A stretch of DNA of 64,000 nt, taken from the NCBI GenBank assembly GCA_028829895.1, contig CM054179.1, positions 57,605,891 to 57,669,890 on the forward strand, written 5' to 3'. The notes beneath the pieces were generated by a model that was given only the letters and a program-made list of their open reading frames with translations, made no database searches and had not been told where the DNA came from. The position numbers and the translations under genes are program-made. The DNA is from Sinotaia quadrata (Eukaryota > Mollusca > Gastropoda > Architaenioglossa > Viviparidae). Numbering within the stretch: the first letter of the stretch is position 1; each line of letters opens with the position of its first letter. Shown in pieces: positions 60,901 to 64,000 of the stretch.

Positions 60901-62369
60901 ACGAGGGGGAGACTGATTGCGTCACTGGTACTTTACCAAACTGTCCTCTACAGACGGACGAAACTGTCAAAGACGTTAGGGTAAATGAAGCCTTGACAGA
61001 AAGACAGAAAAAAGAAGTGAATGAATTGCTTAATGAGTTCTCATCTACTCTGACAGACAAACCAGGGTTGACAGACTTAATAGAATTTTCACTGAAGCTG
61101 ACTGACAACAAACCGATACGTTTGAAGCCGTATCCGTTGCCACACGCTAAGATAGATGACGTTAGACGTGAGATTAAGACTATGTTAGATCTAGGGGTCA
61201 TAGAGAAGACTGACAGTGCCTACGGATCACCCATCGTGTTGATTAAAAAACGTGATAACTCGTTCCGTTTTTGCGTAGACTACCGCAAACTCAATCAAGT
61301 GACAGAGTTTTGTGCCGAACCTCTTCCTGATCCGGATCTCATCTTCACTAAACTAGCTGACGCTCATTACTATACCAAAATAGATTTGTCACGCGGGTTT
61401 TGGCAAATCAAGGTCAAGGACACTGATCGACACATACTAGCTTTCACTACACCAGTAGGAAACTACACATGGAAAGTTATGCCTTTCGGAGTTTCAAACG
61501 CTCCAAGCATTTTTTCTAAAATGATGCGGTCATTGTTAGAACCACTGTACGGACGTGGAGTTGAGAACTTCATGGATGATTTAATTCTAGGCACCCAGAC
61601 ATGGGAGGAGCACTTGACACTCTTACGAGATGTGCTAGCCAGATTAAAGCAAGCCAACCTCACTGCCCGCCCTACGAAGTGTGAAATAGCACAATTCTCC
61701 TTAGACTTCTTGGGACACAAGTTGAGTCATGGAACTATGTCGCCAAGTGAAGCTAAGATAGCACAACTTAAGGACACTTCACAACCGCTAACAAAAACAC
61801 AAGTTAGAAGTTTTCTTGGTCTTGCTAATTACTACAGAAAATTCGTACCAGATTTTAGTGCCATTGCATGTCCTCTGACTGACTTGACACGTAAGAATAT
61901 GCCTACAAAAGTAGTGTGGACTGATGCATGCCAAAACGCTTTTGACACACTGAAATCTAGACTGACTTCAGATTTAATTGTTAAACTGCCAGATTTGACA
62001 AAACCATTCTTGTTAAGGACTGATGCTAGCAACACAGGATTAGGAGCAGTGTTATTACAAGAACACAACGACACCAAACACCCAGTTGCATACGCAAGCC
62101 GTAAACTCACAACTACTGAACAGAAATATTCCACCAGTGAAAAGGAATGTCTTGCAATAGTTTGGGCTATAAAAAAGTTCGAAAACTATTTGTACGGAAA
62201 AACCTTTGTCATTGAGTGCGATCACCAGCCGTTGGCCTTTCTCGGACAGGCGCAATTTACGAACAGCCGTTTAATGCGTTGGTCTTTGTTTCTGACACAG
62301 TATGACGCAAATATTCATTACATCAAAGGGTCTTTGAATGTTGGCGCAGATTACATGAGTCGTGCTTGA
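57972..62369 (+). CDS. Gag-PR-IN-RT-RH polyprotein of a Gmr1-like element
   Basis: One uninterrupted 1465-residue ORF. Domains in order: a Glu/Lys/Ala-rich coiled coil with KRIAADAEAKR-type repeats (about 30-130), then a capsid (about 158-325) whose second half (238-325) resembles SCAN. A zinc knuckle follows with C379, C382, H387 and C392 (CX2CX4HX4C), then an aspartic protease with DTG at 430-432. The integrase has an HHCC zinc domain (H617, H624, C654, C657), a core with D687, D747 and E783 (35-residue D-E spacing) and a GPY/F module (about 920-955). The reverse transcriptase (about 1050-1230) has D1138 and FMDD at 1200-1203, and RNase H has D1351, E1392, D1417 and D1460 near the C terminus. 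All catalytic residues expected are present. The start ATG has A at -3. Gag and Pol are fused with no frameshift or stop, so the Gag excess must arise some other way. Confidence 0.95.
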   Translation: MDRKQVIEDLKETGIMIGYQGDELTSYIKTELEKAEKAEKERVEKADKERQEIEREERIANRELKKLEAEKLAETEAKRIAADAEAKRLEAERLADIETKRIAADTEAKRIAADAEIKRLEWEVKKLEVTNPNRDRRSSGDSHSSDGNNHSRIENIIPKINMVPFDENKDQIDAYLKTFEKLARATSIPTEHWAINLSGLLQGTAKNEFNKLSDSESDNYDTVKAALLKRYKLTADTYRRRFKQATKASSEMHAQYIRRVTDLFQRWIDLAETPQTYAGLRDEMIKDHILGSYKSDLLIHLAIREKSTLEEIGNAADRFDDAHSQFSNAHANKSRPNEPQTRKDKKNDGKAPSERDDKTSKPDTKNKSDKQKDKKNLACYTCGDSGHFSRTCPEKKTAKVYAVESHTPKTEKSNRTPVQANGHDTIALLDTGCELDAIVNASLVNRTDYTGETISVTFANGEQDILPVAEVSIVSDFVEGTVKAAVMENSPHDVILGCKYVLPCKKQTSTEPPLVNAVTRAASSKDKSVTAPMSAAPAVDEATVSEIKLLQAEDETLDRLRKQAVPVSDVNTDDSNKKACIILKKGLLYRYSKVGDEFRKQLVVPQTKRNDVLRLGHESLFGAHMGVQKTTSRITSEFYWPDITADIRRFVLSCDTCQRTQSKNSIRPAPLGEPELISEPYKRVAMDLIGPIIPTSTRGNRYVLTTIDYATRFADAVPLKNIDTETVAEALFGLWSRVGIPTEILTDQGSQFVGNVMKEVNRLLSIKHLTCTPYHPQANGLIEKYNGTLKTALKKLATDKPKDWDRYIPALLFAYREVPQSSTGFSPFELLYGRTVRGPMMILKALWTDEKTDDEVKTTYTYVTDLRNRLETIGKIARENLTIAQSRQAEYYNKHTKPREFEVNDKVLLLLPEAHNKLQMKWKGPFVVTAKLGGLNYKVQTGKREKIFHVNLLKKYISREDQTTQADFVVATIVTEDEGETDCVTGTLPNCPLQTDETVKDVRVNEALTERQKKEVNELLNEFSSTLTDKPGLTDLIEFSLKLTDNKPIRLKPYPLPHAKIDDVRREIKTMLDLGVIEKTDSAYGSPIVLIKKRDNSFRFCVDYRKLNQVTEFCAEPLPDPDLIFTKLADAHYYTKIDLSRGFWQIKVKDTDRHILAFTTPVGNYTWKVMPFGVSNAPSIFSKMMRSLLEPLYGRGVENFMDDLILGTQTWEEHLTLLRDVLARLKQANLTARPTKCEIAQFSLDFLGHKLSHGTMSPSEAKIAQLKDTSQPLTKTQVRSFLGLANYYRKFVPDFSAIACPLTDLTRKNMPTKVVWTDACQNAFDTLKSRLTSDLIVKLPDLTKPFLLRTDASNTGLGAVLLQEHNDTKHPVAYASRKLTTTEQKYSTSEKECLAIVWAIKKFENYLYGKTFVIECDHQPLAFLGQAQFTNSRLMRWSLFLTQYDANIHYIKGSLNVGADYMSRA

Positions 62370-62582
62370 TGTCATCCAGTACCGAAACCGATAGAATGTC
62401 GTTTAATCAATTAACTGAACCCTACGGATTCCTTCCTGTAAATATGAAATATAGTTGCACACTTTATTTCTAGGAATGTTGAAATTTTTTTTTTTGTGTA
62501 AATTTTTCTTCATTGTGGACTTCTACATTTTATCATACATAATTTGTAGGAGGCATTTTATCTTTGGTAAGATAAACGCCTC
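62370..62582 (+). other. Retrotransposon 3' untranslated segment
   Basis: About 210 bp between the polyprotein stop and the purine tract. It includes a T-run and no coding sequence; the 113-codon ORF starting here runs into the LTR and is not a gene. Confidence 0.6.
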
Positions 62583-62595
62583 AAAAGCAAGGGGG
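62583..62595 (+). other. Polypurine tract
   Basis: AAAAGCAAGGGGG (one C) lies directly before the 3' LTR, the expected place for the plus-strand primer. Confidence 0.75.
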
Positions 62596-64000
62596 TGTCA
62601 CAAGTCTGATAAAAATGTCCGACCTGATGACCCACATTGCCTTGTTTACTTCAAATTCGAATATTTGAAACCCTTGACTCCTTTGTTCAAAGCTTCCCTT
62701 TTCCAGGTGCTTCTAGAACAGGTCAAGATGTTATGTAACTTTAGGACCATTGTCCAGTTCTCGAACCAACTACATGCTTCGCGAACAGTCACGTGATACG
62801 CAATATACCTTTCTATATATGTACCCACACGCTTCCGCTCCCTCACTTCGAGCACATTTTAGCTAATTCCATCAGCTTACTCGGGTCGTGAGAGGCAGCC
62901 GACGCCATAGAGAATCAAGGTACCCTTCGACTTCTCTCAAAAGGTATCATTTATTTAATAGTATTTGCCTATATATTGTTTAAGTATGTATTTGTGCTAT
63001 GTATTATATGATTTCCATATACACTTGAGCATGGTTCAGAGAAATAGCTGAAAACCTATAAGTTACGGGATATAAATTTATTGTAACCATTTTTCCATTT
63101 TTTGTACTTTAATTTATATTGTTTTAATTCACTAAGAGCCAGAATGCTGCGCTCGATATGAATTCTTCATGTAATTCAATTATTGCGTGTAATTTTAATT
63201 GTAAATTGTGAAGCGCTCTGTTGGTTTGAATTACCCTTTGTATGAACATTAATTTAACGTTGTATCTATTTTATTGCTTCATACGTCATGACTGTTAAAT
63301 GGAACACATGTGAGACGATTATATTTTTTCTAAATCTAATTGTAAGCGACGCGAGGTCGAAAACTCTTTGATTCAGCGCATTTAACTGAGCCATGCCTAA
63401 GTAGGACGTGTTAGGTTGAGAATTATATCCAAGCACGTTGCATCCACAGGTCGGTTCATGTTCACCCATGCCTCACCTGCATTAGCTTATTGGTATAAGC
63501 TGGTTGAATTCCACTCTGAGGGCCATGCCGCTAAAATTCCAGTTCCTAGCCACTAACAGGGGGACACCATTCCTTATGCACCACGTGCGCCGCTAAAGGG
63601 GGACTGAGGGAACGGACCGGCATGACTGAGTGTTGAGACCAAATTGATACAAGAATAGAGCTAAGTGCAAACCAAGTGTACAGATCTCAAAGGAACACTT
63701 TTCTGGCAATTTAGATTGACAAAAATCAGGCATATGCGCGTAAAGATAGAGTGAAAGACTATTCACGTTCGCATTCGATTTATTGTTAATTTGTTAAACT
63801 TTATTAAATCTTATTTTCTTGTTAATACCTCTTAGTAGTTGATTCATATGCATGATAGACCAAAAGATTTCTTCTTAGATTAAATGGGGGCGAATGAGCA
63901 GGATGTTGAAATGAATGCATATTAATTTAGAGGGATTTAACGGTTTTTAATCTAGCTAAAGTTCGCAGTTTATTAGTTTGTAAATTTGTCGTCTGAACTA
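62596..64000 (+). repeat. 3' LTR, cut by the window end
   Basis: The first 1,405 bp of the LTR, matching 55,808-57,212. About 135 bp more are predicted beyond the window. Confidence 0.93.

Larger units (their letters stand above)
55808..64000 (+). mobile_element. Gmr1-like Ty3/gypsy LTR retrotransposon, nearly complete
   Basis: Two direct repeats begin at 55,808 and 62,596 (offset 6,788) with TGTCACAAGTC. They flank a leader, one 1465-codon ORF and a purine tract. The 3' LTR runs off the window; the full element is predicted to end near 64,135 (about 8.3 kb). The RT, RNase H and GPY/F-ended integrase are Ty3/gypsy-like, but the integrase lies before the RT, as in Ty1/copia. Among gypsy relatives this order defines the Gmr1-like group. 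Intact coding and LTRs that look identical over the visible 1,405 bp imply very recent transposition. The region is richer in GC and CpG than its surroundings. Confidence 0.93.

Noticed and set aside
58049..62255. Several minus-strand ORFs of 63-132 codons within the polyprotein gene
   Set aside because: Antisense shadows of the 1465-codon ORF.
57972..62369. Classification as Ty1/copia from domain order alone
   Set aside because: The integrase has a GPY/F module and the RT/RNase H sequence pattern is gypsy-like, so the order is better explained by a Gmr1-like element.

Overview
The window looks like AT-rich nuclear DNA from an invertebrate animal: spliced genes with GT/AG introns, many microsatellites and minisatellites, and LINE, hAT and Ty3/gypsy-type mobile elements. 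A mollusc or other lophotrochozoan is my best guess, but that is inference; nothing here fixes the species.

Layout. (1) 1-6.8 kb, plus strand: the last four coding exons of ALDH4A1 (mitochondrial delta-1-pyrroline-5-carboxylate dehydrogenase, proline catabolism). (2) 6.8-17.1 kb: AT-rich intergenic DNA with small tandem arrays and one tentative small ORF (12.74-12.88 kb) with an LC3-interacting-like motif. (3) 17.2-26.8 kb: a 5'-truncated LINE fragment on the minus strand lies about 60 bp before the start codon of a complete six-exon TMEM222 gene on the plus strand. A second fragment of the same LINE family sits in TMEM222 intron 4 and a ~940 bp minisatellite in intron 5. (4) 26.8-36.4 kb: mostly featureless AT-rich DNA with one well-bounded hAT-type MITE (32,475-32,827, 8-bp target duplication). 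(5) 36.4-37.0 kb: the first coding exon of an unrecognised, proline/serine-rich protein. Its remaining exons are not seen. (6) 37-51 kb: a region dominated by minisatellites, with a 33-bp perfect-pairing RNA hairpin at 45.04-45.12 kb and a 46-bp array carrying CRE-like TTACGTCA sites at 47.4-47.6 kb. (7) 51.1-52.0 kb, minus strand: an intact cytosolic sulfotransferase with a single coding exon. (8) 52-55.8 kb: more minisatellites. (9) 55.8 kb to the window end: a nearly complete LTR retrotransposon with apparently identical LTRs and an intact 1465-codon ORF.

The most striking object is that retrotransposon. Its reverse transcriptase, RNase H and GPY/F-bearing integrase are Ty3/gypsy-like, but its order is Gag-PR-IN-RT-RH, the Ty1/copia order. 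This is the hallmark of the unusual Gmr1-like group, and its capsid region resembles the SCAN domain thought to derive from such elements. The second notable observation is in ALDH4A1: the last intron is a minisatellite made of copies of the final exon's own 3' splice site, two of which would splice in frame and add 16 or 32 residues.

The four host genes have unrelated functions and no shared regulation is visible.
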